Shown here: positions 51,774 through 61,012 of the stretch, piece by piece
How the letters are laid out: each line of letters opens with the position of its first letter
Position numbering within the stretch: position 1 is the first letter of the stretch
Origin: Pseudomonas extremorientalis
Lineage (GTDB): Bacteria; Pseudomonadota; Gammaproteobacteria; Pseudomonadales; Pseudomonadaceae
Direction of reading: 5' to 3'
DNA: 64,000 nt
Assembly (NCBI RefSeq): GCF_001870465.1
Contig: NZ_MDGK01000052.1
Location: 124,001 to 188,000 of the forward strand
Made by a program: the position numbers and the translations under genes
The notes under the pieces: generated by a model
What the model was told of the DNA's origin: nothing
The model's database searches: none
What the model saw: only the letters and a program-made list of their open reading frames with translations

Positions 51774-53171
51774 TTAAAGAATGTTGAACGGGATGGTGGT
51801 GACCAGGCGGAACTCTTTAATGCTGCCGTCGGACTGGTTCTCGCTGCCACGGTGCTCAACGTAGGTTGCACGAATCGCGGTGGCTTTGAGCGGGCCGCTC
51901 TGGATGGCGTAAGAGGCGCCTACACCGTATTCCTGGTGTTTTTCGCCGTCTTGGCTCTGGATGCCGTCGTAGGCGAACTTGGCCCGACCGTTGTTACCGG
52001 TGTAGTGGGTACCGTCGATGCCCCAGCCGCGCGCGGAGTAGATATTGAACTTCAGGCCTGGTACGCCGTATTCGGCCATGTTGATGCCGTAGGCGATCTG
52101 GAAGGATTTCTCGTTCGGACCGTTGAAGTCGGAGGTCAGGGAGTTGGCCAGGTAGATGCCGTTGGTTTCGTGCAGGTAGTCGAAGTATTCGTTACCGTTC
52201 ACCGCCTGGTAGGAGAAGGTCAGGCTGTGTGCCTGGTGGGCCAGGCCCAGGGACAGGGAGTAGGTATCGTTGTCGATTTCCCCCATCTCTTTTTTGCCTT
52301 CATCGACAGTCTTGTAGTAGTTGAAACCGGTGGTCAGCGCCAGTTGCTGTGCATCACCCAGCTCGTGGGTTGCGCCGAAGTAGTACTGGTTCCAGAAGTC
52401 CTTCACGTTGGCGCCGAAGACGCTGACTTTCAGGCTTTTCAGCGGCTGGTAGTTCAGGCCCAGCGTGGAGACCTTGTCGGTTTCCTGCGTGCCATTGCCG
52501 TATTCCGAACGGAATTTCGACAGGCTCTGCTCGGTACGTGGCGACACGCGGTCAAACACGCCACCCTGGAACGACAGGTTGCTGAACTCTTCGCTGTTGA
52601 AACTTACACCTTCGAAGCTCGAAGGCAGCGCACGGTTGCCGATGGTGTCGACGATGCCACTGCTGAAGTTCTGGCGACCGGCGGTCAAGGTGGTGTTCGA
52701 CACGCGGAACTGCACGTTGGCCAGACCCAGTTTGCTCCACTGGTCTACGGCATTGCCGTCGGAGTCAGCCAGGGTACGGTTGGAACCACCCTTGATGTCA
52801 CGCTTGCTGCGATCCAGTACCAGGGCGTTGTATACCGCCACTTCGGTCTTGACACCTACGGTGCCCTGGGTGAAACCCGAGCTGGCGTTGAGGATGGTGC
52901 CCTGTACCCAGTTGGTACGGTTACGGTCGGTCTTGGTCACGCCGTGCTCTTTGTAGCTGAAGGTGCCGCCACGGTATTTGCTCTCATGGGAGAACCAGTT
53001 ACGCGTGGTGCCGCCCAGGCTGAAATCTTCGATGAAGCCTTTCGCCTCGCTTTGCGCGCTGGTGCCGGCCAACGTGGTCGGCACGAAGTCCTGGCTGGCG
53101 GGTTCCGCGTAGGCGGTGGCCGTGATGCTGCTGATGGCCAGGGCCAGAAGCGCTTTGCTGCTCAGTTTCAT
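51774..53171 (-). CDS. opdP: OprD-family outer-membrane porin (OpdP/OpdD-like)
   Basis: A 465-residue beta-barrel porin of the OccD type. It has a signal peptide ending AYAEPAS and mature FIEDFSLGGTTRNWF, the OprD-family N-terminus. The barrel shows the LTAGRQNFSSGIVDTIGNR and family loops and a C-terminal LVTTIPFNIL. OpdP of P. aeruginosa takes up glycine-glutamate and small peptides; the position inside the dpp cluster supports a peptide role. ATG 53171 follows AAGGAG. Confidence 0.92.
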   Translation of the reverse strand: MKLSSKALLALAISSITATAYAEPASQDFVPTTLAGTSAQSEAKGFIEDFSLGGTTRNWFSHESKYRGGTFSYKEHGVTKTDRNRTNWVQGTILNASSGFTQGTVGVKTEVAVYNALVLDRSKRDIKGGSNRTLADSDGNAVDQWSKLGLANVQFRVSNTTLTAGRQNFSSGIVDTIGNRALPSSFEGVSFNSEEFSNLSFQGGVFDRVSPRTEQSLSKFRSEYGNGTQETDKVSTLGLNYQPLKSLKVSVFGANVKDFWNQYYFGATHELGDAQQLALTTGFNYYKTVDEGKKEMGEIDNDTYSLSLGLAHQAHSLTFSYQAVNGNEYFDYLHETNGIYLANSLTSDFNGPNEKSFQIAYGINMAEYGVPGLKFNIYSARGWGIDGTHYTGNNGRAKFAYDGIQSQDGEKHQEYGVGASYAIQSGPLKATAIRATYVEHRGSENQSDGSIKEFRLVTTIPFNIL

Positions 53172-53342
53172 GGGTTGAAGCTCCTTTGGTTCTCTTTTTA
53201 ATGCCGGTCTTTTTTGGTGATCCGGCTATTGGGTGTGTAACTCGTTCAAGCCATTGCAAACGTTTGGCGTAGGAAAAATCCCAACAAAAGGCCGCGCGTT
53301 TGCAGCAAGGCGGGGGCCGCCCTGCGCAATCCGGTTATTTTC

Positions 53343-54947
53343 TTATGGGGTGATACTGACGCCCGAGAACACGTTGCGGCCGAAGGGGCTGACCTTGAAC
53401 CCTTCGACTTTGGCGCTTAGCGGCTGGTTGACCGTCGAGTGGGCGACGGGCGTGATCGGCACCTGCGCTTTAAGCAGTTGCTGCGCCTGTTTGTACAGAA
53501 CAGTCCGTTGTTCGCGGTCGGTCACGACCTTGGCTTGCTTGATCAGCGTGTCGTACGCCGGGTCACACCACATGGAGTAGTTGTTCCCGCCGATGGCGTC
53601 ACAGCTGTAGAGGGTGCCCAGCCAGTTGTCCGGGTCACCGTTATCGCCGGTCCAGCCGATCAGGCTCACATCGTGCTCACCGTTCTTGGTGCGCTTGATG
53701 TATTCGCCCCACTCGTAGCTGACGATCTTGACCTTGAGGCCGATCCTGGCCCAGTCGCTTTGCAGCATCTCGGCCATCAGCTTGGCGTTGGGGTTGTACG
53801 GCCGTTGCACCGGCATCGCCCACAGGGTGATTTCGGTGCCTTCCTTCACGCCGGCAGCCTTGAGCAGTTCCTTGGCTTTTTCCGGGTTGTAGGCGGCGTC
53901 CTTGATAGTCTCGTCGTAGGACCACTGCGTCGGCGGCATGGCGTTTACGGCCAATTGCCCGGCGCCCTGGTACACGGCGTTCAGGATGCTCTGCTTGTTC
54001 ACCGCCATGTCCAGCGCCTGGCGCACTTCAAGCTGGTCGAACGGCTTGTGGCGCACGTTGTAGGCGATGTAGCCGAGGTTGAACCCCGGCTTGGTCAGCA
54101 GTTTCAGGTTCGGGTCGGCCTTGAGTGCGTCGACGTCAGCCGGGCGCGGATGCAGGGTCACCTGGCATTCGCCGGCCTTGAGTTTTTGCACGCGCACCGA
54201 GGCGTCGGTGTTGATGGCGAAAATCAGCTGGTCGAGCTTGACCTTGCTCGGGTCCCAGTACTGTTTGTTGGCCACATAGCGGATCTGCGAATCTTTCTGG
54301 TAACGCTGGAACACGAAGGGGCCAGTGCCGATCGGCTTCTGGTTGATGTCGCTGGGCTTGCCGGCCTTGAGCAGTTGCTCGGCGTATTCGGCCGACAGGA
54401 TCGCGGCGAAGCTCATGGCAATGTTCTGGATAAACGCGGCATCGACCGTGTTCAGGGTGATCACCACGGTGTGCGAGTCGGTTTTCGCGACCTTGGCAAT
54501 GTTCTTGTTCAGGCTCATCCCGTTGAAGTACGGAAACTCGGTGGGGTAGGCCTTGCGAAACGGATGGTCGGGGTCAAGCATGCGGTTGAAGGTGAACAGC
54601 ACGTCGTCGGCGTTGAAGTCCCGAGTCGGCTTGAATTCCTTGTTGCTGTGGAATTTCACCCCTTCACGCAAGTGAAAGGTGTAGGTCAGGCCGTCCGGCG
54701 AAATATCCCACTTGGTTGCCAACGCAGGTACGACACCCGTCTCGCCTTTTTCAAACTCAACCAGGCGGTTATACAGCGGCTCGGCCGCATCGTTATCGGT
54801 GGCGGTGGTGTACTGCGCAGTGTCAAAGCCGGCCGGGCTGCCTTCCGAGCAGAACACCAGGCTGCGCTTGTCGGCGGCGTGGCCCATTGTGGCTGCAGCC
54901 AGCAGGCCGGTACCAAAAATTGCGGATAGAACGGTGGTATGGCGCAT
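53343..54947 (-). CDS. Peptide-binding protein, DppA type (third copy from the left of roxS)
   Basis: A 534-residue SBP_bac_5 protein. Signal peptide MRHTTVLSAIFGTGLLAAATMGHA precedes the mature region KRSLVFCSEGSPAGFDTAQYT. It shares long stretches with the copies at 55252 and 57139 (for example WGEYIKR, TGDNGDPDNWL, PVAHSTV), so these three form one duplicated group. It lies 171 bp upstream of opdP. In P. aeruginosa this position is called dppA3 (recalled as PA4500), where it is a major peptide receptor. Confidence 0.92.
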   Translation of the reverse strand: MRHTTVLSAIFGTGLLAAATMGHAADKRSLVFCSEGSPAGFDTAQYTTATDNDAAEPLYNRLVEFEKGETGVVPALATKWDISPDGLTYTFHLREGVKFHSNKEFKPTRDFNADDVLFTFNRMLDPDHPFRKAYPTEFPYFNGMSLNKNIAKVAKTDSHTVVITLNTVDAAFIQNIAMSFAAILSAEYAEQLLKAGKPSDINQKPIGTGPFVFQRYQKDSQIRYVANKQYWDPSKVKLDQLIFAINTDASVRVQKLKAGECQVTLHPRPADVDALKADPNLKLLTKPGFNLGYIAYNVRHKPFDQLEVRQALDMAVNKQSILNAVYQGAGQLAVNAMPPTQWSYDETIKDAAYNPEKAKELLKAAGVKEGTEITLWAMPVQRPYNPNAKLMAEMLQSDWARIGLKVKIVSYEWGEYIKRTKNGEHDVSLIGWTGDNGDPDNWLGTLYSCDAIGGNNYSMWCDPAYDTLIKQAKVVTDREQRTVLYKQAQQLLKAQVPITPVAHSTVNQPLSAKVEGFKVSPFGRNVFSGVSITP

Positions 54948-55215
54948 GACGATCCCGATCCTTGTTTGTAGTTGTCATCAGCGAGCAATCACCCCGGCAT
55001 TCAGCCAGGGGGACATCACTGATCCCACACGCAGCAAGTGCCTTTCCGAGTTTGGAGCCTCTGCTGTCCTACGACGTTATGGGTCGCGGACTTCGCAGTA
55101 AATACGCCAAATCGGATTGACCCTGTAGGCAACGGCGCCGTGCATCGCAGTTCGTTGCTGTAGGAGGCAACGATTGCGAGCGTGGTCTGTTTCCTACGGG
55201 CCAGGCGGATGCAAT
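54948..55215. other. Intergenic region between two dppA-type genes
   Basis: No gene is visible in this gap. It contains the imperfect hairpin listed separately at 55145-55179. In P. aeruginosa two genes (a peptidase and the regulator psdR, recalled as PA4498-PA4499) lie between the corresponding dppA copies; they are absent here. Confidence 0.6.
55145..55179. repeat. REP-like hairpin in the dppA intergenic gap
   Basis: TCGCAGTTCGTTGC and GCAACGATTGCGA pair with one bulge around TGTAGGAG. It resembles a common Pseudomonas extragenic repeat with a TGTAGGAG-type centre rather than the GGGGGC class seen elsewhere. Confidence 0.5.
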
Positions 55216-55242
55216 AACGGCGACGTTATGAAACGTCGCCGT
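55216..55242 (-). terminator. Terminator after the dppA-type gene at 55252
   Basis: A perfect 11-bp stem ACGGCGACGTT / AACGTCGCCGT with a short loop lies 9 bp after the stop codon. The T-run is weak (TATTGC). Confidence 0.8.
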
Positions 55243-55251
55243 CATGGCTTC

Positions 55252-56880
55252 TTACTTGCCGCTTACGCTCACGCCATAGAAGGAGTTCAAGCCAAACGGG
55301 CTGATCTTGAAGTCCTGTACGGTGTTGCGCATGGGTTGATACACCGTCGAGTGCGCGATAGGTGTCATCGGGACTGCATCTTTGAGGATATGTTGCGCCT
55401 GCTTGTACAGCTCGGTGCGTTTGGCGACATCCGACGTGGCCTTGGCTTCTTTCACGATGCCATCGAATTTCTTGTCGCACCATTTCGAGAAGTTGTTACC
55501 GGACAGCGAGTCGCAGCCGAACAGCACGTTCAGCCAGTTGTCCGGGTCACCATTGTCACCGCTCCAGCCAATGATCATGGCTTGGTTCTCGCCACCTTTG
55601 GAGCGCTTGATGTACTCGCCCCACTCGTAGCTGGTGATCTTCACGTTGAGGCCGATCTTCTTCCAGTCGTTTTGCAGCATTTCTGCCATCAGCTTGGCGT
55701 TCGGGTTGTACGGACGCTGAACCGGCATGGCCCACAGAACGATTTCAGTACCTTCCTTGACGCCGGCTTCCTTGAGCAGCGACTTGGCTTTCTCAGGGTC
55801 GTACTTGGCGTCCTTGATGGTGGTGTCATACGACCATTGGGTCGGCGGCATGGCGTTGACGGCCAGTTGGCCGGCGCCCTGGTACACGGAATCGATGATC
55901 TGCTGCTTGTTCACCGACATGTCCAGCGCCTGGCGTACGCGCAGGTCAGCCAATGGGTTTGGCTGGTCGCTGCCCTTGACCTTGTCCATGACGTTGTAGG
56001 CGATATAGCCCAGGTTGAAACCGGCCTGGTTCGGCAGTTTCAGGTCCTTGTCCGCTTCCAGCGCCTTGAGGTCGGCCGGACGTGGGAACAGGGTGATCTG
56101 GCATTCGTTTTTCTTGAGCTTCTGGATGCGCACCGACGGGTCGGTGGTGATGGCGAAGATCAGGTTGTCGATCTTCACGTCGTCAGGTTTCCAGTAGTCC
56201 TTGTTGCCGGTGTAGCGGATGTTCGAGTCTTTCTGGTAGCTCTTGAACACGAACGGGCCAGTGCCGACCGGCTTCTGGTTGATGTCCGCAGCCTTGCCTT
56301 CTTTCAACAGTTTGGCGGCGTATTCAGCCGACTGGATCGAGGCAAAGCTCATCGCCAGGTTCTGGATGAAGGCGGCGTCCACGGTGCCAAGGGTGAACTT
56401 GACAGTATGGTCATCGACTTTCTCGATGTTCTTGATGTTGGTGTCCATCCCCATGTCCGTGAAGTACGGGAACTCGGTGGGGTAGGCCTTACGGAATGGA
56501 TCGTCCTTGTTGATCATGCGGTTGAACGTGAACAGCACGTCATCGGCATTGAAGGTACGGGTCGGCTTGAAGTACGGGGTGGTATGGAACTTGACGCCAT
56601 CACGCAGGTGGAAGGTGTAGGTCAAGCCATCCGGGGACACGTCCCAGCTGGTAGCCAGCCCAGGAATCACAGCGGTGCCGCCGCGTTCGAACTGGGTCAG
56701 GCGGTTGAACATGGTTTCGGCCGAGGCATCGAAGTCTGTTCCGGTGGTGTACTGGCCTGGGTCGAAACCGGCCGGGCTCCCTTCGGAGCAGAACACCAGG
56801 TTAGTCGCCGCTTGGGCGAAAGGAGCTGCGGCCATAAGGCCAGCGCTAACAATTAACGGAATGACTGCGTGTTTAAGCAT
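55252..56880 (-). CDS. Peptide-binding protein, DppA type (second copy from the left of roxS)
   Basis: A 542-residue SBP_bac_5 protein. It has a signal peptide MLKHAVIPLIVSAGLMAAAPFAQA cut near AQA, then TNLVFCSEGSPAGFDPGQYT. ATG 56880 follows GAGG; an in-frame start at 56904 was rejected. It is closest to the copy at 57139 (QFERGGTAVIPGLATSWD against QFKRGGTEVEPGLATSWD) and carries a short insertion KVKGSDQPNPLADL (about residues 308-321) absent from the others. It corresponds in order to dppA2 of P. aeruginosa. Confidence 0.92.
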   Translation of the reverse strand: MLKHAVIPLIVSAGLMAAAPFAQAATNLVFCSEGSPAGFDPGQYTTGTDFDASAETMFNRLTQFERGGTAVIPGLATSWDVSPDGLTYTFHLRDGVKFHTTPYFKPTRTFNADDVLFTFNRMINKDDPFRKAYPTEFPYFTDMGMDTNIKNIEKVDDHTVKFTLGTVDAAFIQNLAMSFASIQSAEYAAKLLKEGKAADINQKPVGTGPFVFKSYQKDSNIRYTGNKDYWKPDDVKIDNLIFAITTDPSVRIQKLKKNECQITLFPRPADLKALEADKDLKLPNQAGFNLGYIAYNVMDKVKGSDQPNPLADLRVRQALDMSVNKQQIIDSVYQGAGQLAVNAMPPTQWSYDTTIKDAKYDPEKAKSLLKEAGVKEGTEIVLWAMPVQRPYNPNAKLMAEMLQNDWKKIGLNVKITSYEWGEYIKRSKGGENQAMIIGWSGDNGDPDNWLNVLFGCDSLSGNNFSKWCDKKFDGIVKEAKATSDVAKRTELYKQAQHILKDAVPMTPIAHSTVYQPMRNTVQDFKISPFGLNSFYGVSVSGK

Positions 56881-57090
56881 GTTGGCCTCATGATTTGTTG
56901 TCATTTTTGGTGGTGAGGGCGACCTCGTGAGTCGGCCTGCGGATACTTATGCAGGCGCCATACCCATTGCAAGATGCTGAACCGTTGCGAGGCTGAAACA
57001 GTGGTACGAACGTACAGGAATGTCGCAATTATGAAAGTTTCGACATATTTGCGTATATTTCGAGGGTTTTTTCGGTGCATCCGTCGCACC

Positions 57091-57131
57091 AAAAAGGCCC
57101 AGCCGAGGCGTCTGGCGCACTCGGTTGGGGC
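57091..57131 (-). terminator. Terminator after the dppA-type gene at 57139
   Basis: On the minus strand GCCCCAACCGAG pairs (two mismatches) with CTCGGCTGGGCC and runs into TTTTT, 8 bp after the stop. Confidence 0.8.
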
Positions 57132-57138
57132 GCTTCTG

Positions 57139-58740
57139 TTACTTATCTAGACTCACGCCGTAGAACGGTGTCAGGCCAAAGGGGCTGATCTTGAAGTCCC
57201 GCACTTCCTTGCGCAGGGGCTGGAAAACCGTCGAGTTTGCAATAGGCGTTATAGGTACTTGTTCCTTAAGGATTTTTTGTGCCTGTTGATACCACTTGAT
57301 GCGCTGTTCGCGGTCGTTGCTGACCTTGGCCTGCTGCACCAATTTGTCGTAGGCCGGGTTACACCATTTGGCGTAGTTGCTGCCCTTCACCGCAGCACAA
57401 CTGTAGAGCACGCCGAGCCAGTTATCCGGGTCGCCATTGTCGCCCGTCCAACCATAAATCATGGCGTCATGCTCGCCATTTTTGGCGCGCTTGATGTATT
57501 CGCCCCATTCATAGCTGACGATATTGGCCTTGATGCCGATCTTCTCCCAATCCTGCTGGATCATTTGTGCCGACATGCGCGCGTTCGGGTTTGAAGCGCG
57601 CTGCACGGTCATTGCCCACAGGTTGATGGTAGTTCCTGGTGCAACCCCTGCTTCTTTTAGTAGCGCCTTGGCCTTGACCGGGTCATGGGGGGCGTCCTTG
57701 AGGGTGGGGTCATAAGACCACTGCGCCGGAGGCAGGGCGTTCTGCGCCAATTGTCCGGCACTCTGGTACACCGCCTTGATAATCGCCGGCTTGTCGATGG
57801 CCATGTCCAGGGCCTGGCGCACCTTGAGCTGATCCAGCGGCGGGTGGGTCACGTTGTAGGCCAGGAAGCCCAGGTTGAAACCGGCCTGCTGCAGCACGCG
57901 CAAGTTCGGGTCCTGCTTCATCACGTCGATATCGGCGGGGCGCGGGTAGCCGCTGACCTGGCATTCGCCGGCCTTGAGCTTCTGCAGGCGCGACGCAGCA
58001 TCCGGGGTGATGGCGAACACCAGGTTGTCGAGCTTCACATCCTCGGGTTTCCAGTACTGTTTATTGGCTACGTAGCGGATCTGCGAATCCTTCTGGTAGC
58101 GCTTGAACACAAACGGTCCGGTGCCCACCGGTTTCTGATTGATCTCTTCGGCCTTGCCCTGCTTGAGCAGTTGCGCGGCGTACTCGGCGGATTGCACCGA
58201 GGCGAAGCTCATGGCCAGGTTTTGCACAAACGACGCATCGACGTTGTTCAGGTTGAAGCGCACGGTATGGTCGTCAAGTTTCTCGACGCTCTTGATCGTG
58301 GTGTTCAAGCCCATGTCGGTGAAGTACGGCGACTCGGAGGGGTAGGCCTTACGGAACGGACTGTCGGCATCCAGCAGGCGATTGAAGGTGAACAGCACAT
58401 CATCCGCGTTGAAATCGCGGGTAGGGGTGAAGAAATCGGTGGTGTGGAACTTGACGCCATCGCGCAGATGGAAGGTGTAGGTCAGGCCGTCTTTGGAAAT
58501 GTCCCAGCTTGTCGCCAAGCCAGGTTCGACTTCGGTGCCGCCACGCTTGAACTGCGTGAGGCGGTTGAACACGGTCTCGGCCGAAGCATCGAAATCGGTG
58601 CCGCTGGTGTACTGGCTGGGGTCGAAGCCGGCGGGGCTGGCTTCGGAGCAATAGACCAGGGTACTGGCCGCGTGGGCCACTGGCATGAAGGCCAGCAATC
58701 CGGCGGCGAGGAGGAGCGGTTTTAAGGCAATTCTTTCCAT
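57139..58740 (-). CDS. Peptide-binding protein, DppA type (first copy from the left of roxS)
   Basis: A 533-residue SBP_bac_5 protein. The signal peptide ends VAHAAS and the mature protein begins TLVYCSEASPAGFDPSQYTSG. ATG 58740 follows AGGGGTCTCC; the frame to 58779 was rejected. It shows the family motifs FHLRDGVKFHTTDFFTPTRD, KPVGTGPFVFKRYQKDSQIR and GWTGDNGDPDNWLGVLYSC. It corresponds in order to dppA1 of P. aeruginosa (recalled as PA4496). It has its own terminator and upstream gap, so separate regulation from the transporter core is likely. Confidence 0.92.
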   Translation of the reverse strand: MERIALKPLLLAAGLLAFMPVAHAASTLVYCSEASPAGFDPSQYTSGTDFDASAETVFNRLTQFKRGGTEVEPGLATSWDISKDGLTYTFHLRDGVKFHTTDFFTPTRDFNADDVLFTFNRLLDADSPFRKAYPSESPYFTDMGLNTTIKSVEKLDDHTVRFNLNNVDASFVQNLAMSFASVQSAEYAAQLLKQGKAEEINQKPVGTGPFVFKRYQKDSQIRYVANKQYWKPEDVKLDNLVFAITPDAASRLQKLKAGECQVSGYPRPADIDVMKQDPNLRVLQQAGFNLGFLAYNVTHPPLDQLKVRQALDMAIDKPAIIKAVYQSAGQLAQNALPPAQWSYDPTLKDAPHDPVKAKALLKEAGVAPGTTINLWAMTVQRASNPNARMSAQMIQQDWEKIGIKANIVSYEWGEYIKRAKNGEHDAMIYGWTGDNGDPDNWLGVLYSCAAVKGSNYAKWCNPAYDKLVQQAKVSNDREQRIKWYQQAQKILKEQVPITPIANSTVFQPLRKEVRDFKISPFGLTPFYGVSLDK

Positions 58741-58784
58741 GGAGACCCCTGAAGTGGCAGGTTTATATAAGCTGCCCAAACGAA

Positions 58785-58811
58785 AACGGCGCCACCGAGG
58801 GTAACGCCGTT
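58785..58811 (-). terminator. Hairpin after the SIMPL-domain gene
   Basis: A 7-bp stem AACGGCG / CGCCGTT lies 19 bp past the stop on the minus strand, with a short T-stretch (TTTTCGTTT). Confidence 0.65.
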
Positions 58812-58830
58812 CAGGTCTATCAGGTAGGGG

Positions 58831-59544
58831 TCACGGCATCTGCACTTCAATCACGCCATCGGCGCTCATGTTGACTTGGCTGGTGCCAGCTTCCACTTCA
58901 GGTGTGGGGGCTGAATCAGCCATCGCGGCTTTCATCATCATCCCGCCACGGGCGTAAGGCATCGGGTAGCCATTGGTGTTGAAGTTCAGGTTGACGATCT
59001 TGTAGCCCTTGCCGCCCAGCGCATCGGTGGCCAGTTGAGCGCGAGCCTTGAATGCGGCGACTGCATCTTTGAGCAGCGCATCTTCGCTGGACTTGCGCGT
59101 GGTGTCGGCGATGGAGAACTCCATGTTTTCCATTTTCAGGGTGCTCTGCAGTTCACCAGTGAGCTTGGACAGCGCCGGGAAGTCCGCACTTTCCAGGCGC
59201 AGCTCGGCGCGCTCGCGCCAGCCAGTGATCTTCTGGTTCTTGTTGTCGTAGATCGGGTAGCTGTTGCGGCTGCCCTGGCGCAGGGTTACGCCCTTGACTT
59301 CGCGGGCCTGGCCCAGGGCCTTGTTCATGGTGGTGGTGATTTCGGCGGCGAGCTTGGCCGGGTCGCTGTTCTGGGACTCGGTGTACAGGGTAACGATCAT
59401 CTTGTCGCGAGCCACTTCCTGGCTGACCTCGGCGCGCAGGGAAATCTGGTTGTAGTTCAGTCCTTCGGCGGCCACGGCCGGAAGGCTGGCCAGGGTGGCG
59501 ACGCCGAGGGTGATAACAGCTGCACTGCGAGTGAAACGAGACAT
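58831..59544 (-). CDS. SIMPL-domain (DUF541) periplasmic protein
   Basis: A 237-residue exported protein. The signal peptide MSRFTRSAAVITLGVATLASLPAVAA is followed by a SIMPL domain (LNYNQISLRAEVSQEVARDKM..., LRQGSRNSYPIYDNKNQKITGWRERAEL). The domain takes its name from a mouse signalling protein, and bacterial members have no clear function, though some are linked to oxidative stress. ATG 59544 follows AAGGAGC. It lies between dppA and roxS, as in P. aeruginosa (recalled as PA4495). Confidence 0.88.
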   Translation of the reverse strand: MSRFTRSAAVITLGVATLASLPAVAAEGLNYNQISLRAEVSQEVARDKMIVTLYTESQNSDPAKLAAEITTTMNKALGQAREVKGVTLRQGSRNSYPIYDNKNQKITGWRERAELRLESADFPALSKLTGELQSTLKMENMEFSIADTTRKSSEDALLKDAVAAFKARAQLATDALGGKGYKIVNLNFNTNGYPMPYARGGMMMKAAMADSAPTPEVEAGTSQVNMSADGVIEVQMP

Positions 59545-59749
59545 GAAAGCTCCTTGAGGTGATCGTGTTCGGTATGACTGTAGACGGTGGCACCGGGTTC
59601 TTCGGGTTTACACATTACCTACATGTTGTAGCGATGCCGACGAACGGTCAGTTGCCCGGCCTGCGGCAAAGAGCCACACGCGCCGTGCCGGTGGGTCTGC
59701 TTCGTTTATACTCCTGCCGATCCGCCTGCAGCGCTCACCGGGAGAGCTC

Positions 59750-61012
59750 ATGCTCGCCGCCGTAAAACTGACTTCCGCCACCCGCCAGAACCTCTGGCGC
59801 CTGACGTTCATCCGCACGCTGGTGCTGGCCGCACAGGCCGGCTCCGTCGGGCTCGCCTATTGGTTCGACCTGCTGCCGCTGCCGTGGCTGCAACTGGGCG
59901 TGACCCTGGGTTTCTCCATCGTGCTGTGTGTGTTCACCGCTATCCGGTTGCGCACCACCTGGCCGGTGACCGAGTTGGAGTACGCCCTGCAATTGGCTTG
60001 CGACCTGTTTATCCATAGTGTGTTGCTGTATTTCTCCGGCGGTTCCACCAATCCGTTCGTTTCTTATTACCTGGTGCCCTTGACCATTGCCGCCGTGACC
60101 TTGCCGTGGCGGTATTCGGTAGTGCTGTCGGGCATCGCCCTGACCCTCTACACCCTGTTGCTGGCGCGCTTCTACCCGCTGCAAACCTTCCCCATCGCCC
60201 GGGAAAACCTGCAGATCTACGGAATGTGGCTGAGTTTTGCGCTGTCCGCCGCCGTCATCACCTTCTTCGCCGCACGGATGGCCGAAGAACTGCGCCGCCA
60301 GGAAGAGCTGCGCGCCATTCGCCGTGAAGAAGGCCTGCGCGATCAGCAACTGCTGGCTGTCGCTACCCAGGCCGCCGGCGCTGCCCATGAATTGGGTACA
60401 CCGTTGGCCACCATGAGCGTGCTGCTCAACGAAATGACCCAGGACCACCACGATCCGGCGTTGCAGGAAGACCTCGGCGTGCTGCGCGAACAGGTCAAGC
60501 AATGCAAGCAGACCTTGCAGCAACTGGTACGCGCCGCCGAGGCCAATCGCCGCCTGGCGGTGGAGATGCAGGACGTGACCCAATGGCTCGATGAAGCCCT
60601 GAACCGCTGGCACTTGATGCGCCCCGAAGCCAGTTACCGTTTTCATCTATTAGGGCAGGGCACGGTGCCGCGCATGGCGCCACCACCGGATCTGACCCAG
60701 GCGCTGCTCAACCTGTTGAACAATGCCGCCGACGCCTGCCCTGATGGCCTGGGTGTGCAGCTGGACTGGGATGCCGAAGACGTGACCATCAGCATTCGCG
60801 ACCACGGCGCAGGTGTGCCGCTGGCCATTGCCGAGCAGATCGGCAAGCCCTTCTTTACCACCAAGGGCAAAGGCTTCGGCCTGGGCCTGTTTTTGAGCAA
60901 GGCCAGCGTGACCCGCGCGGGCGGCTCAGTGAAGCTCTATAGTCATGAGGAAGGTGGCACGCTCACCGAGCTGCGCCTGCCCCGTGTCGCACGAGGAGAT
61001 ATCGATGAGTGA
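59750..61012 (+). CDS. roxS: Redox sensor histidine kinase RoxS (RegB/PrrB family)
   Basis: RoxS senses respiratory-chain status and, with RoxR, controls alternative terminal oxidases and cyanide-insensitive respiration in pseudomonads. The 420-residue product has six N-terminal helices (to about residue 175). The quinone-sensing motif GGSTNPF lies at 97-103. The H-box, phospho-His213 in GAAHELGTPLATM, is of the RegB type. An ATPase domain follows (about 290-415, with LLNLLNNAADACPDG and GKGFGLGLFLSKASV). ATG 59750 follows GGGAG. It overlaps roxR by 8 bp. Confidence 0.95.
   Translation: MLAAVKLTSATRQNLWRLTFIRTLVLAAQAGSVGLAYWFDLLPLPWLQLGVTLGFSIVLCVFTAIRLRTTWPVTELEYALQLACDLFIHSVLLYFSGGSTNPFVSYYLVPLTIAAVTLPWRYSVVLSGIALTLYTLLLARFYPLQTFPIARENLQIYGMWLSFALSAAVITFFAARMAEELRRQEELRAIRREEGLRDQQLLAVATQAAGAAHELGTPLATMSVLLNEMTQDHHDPALQEDLGVLREQVKQCKQTLQQLVRAAEANRRLAVEMQDVTQWLDEALNRWHLMRPEASYRFHLLGQGTVPRMAPPPDLTQALLNLLNNAADACPDGLGVQLDWDAEDVTISIRDHGAGVPLAIAEQIGKPFFTTKGKGFGLGLFLSKASVTRAGGSVKLYSHEEGGTLTELRLPRVARGDIDE

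Noticed and set aside
54948..54975. Possible Hfq/Crc A-rich site before the dppA start at 54947
   Set aside because: The A/C-rich stretch does not contain a clean AANAANAA motif. A catabolite-repression site cannot be claimed from it.
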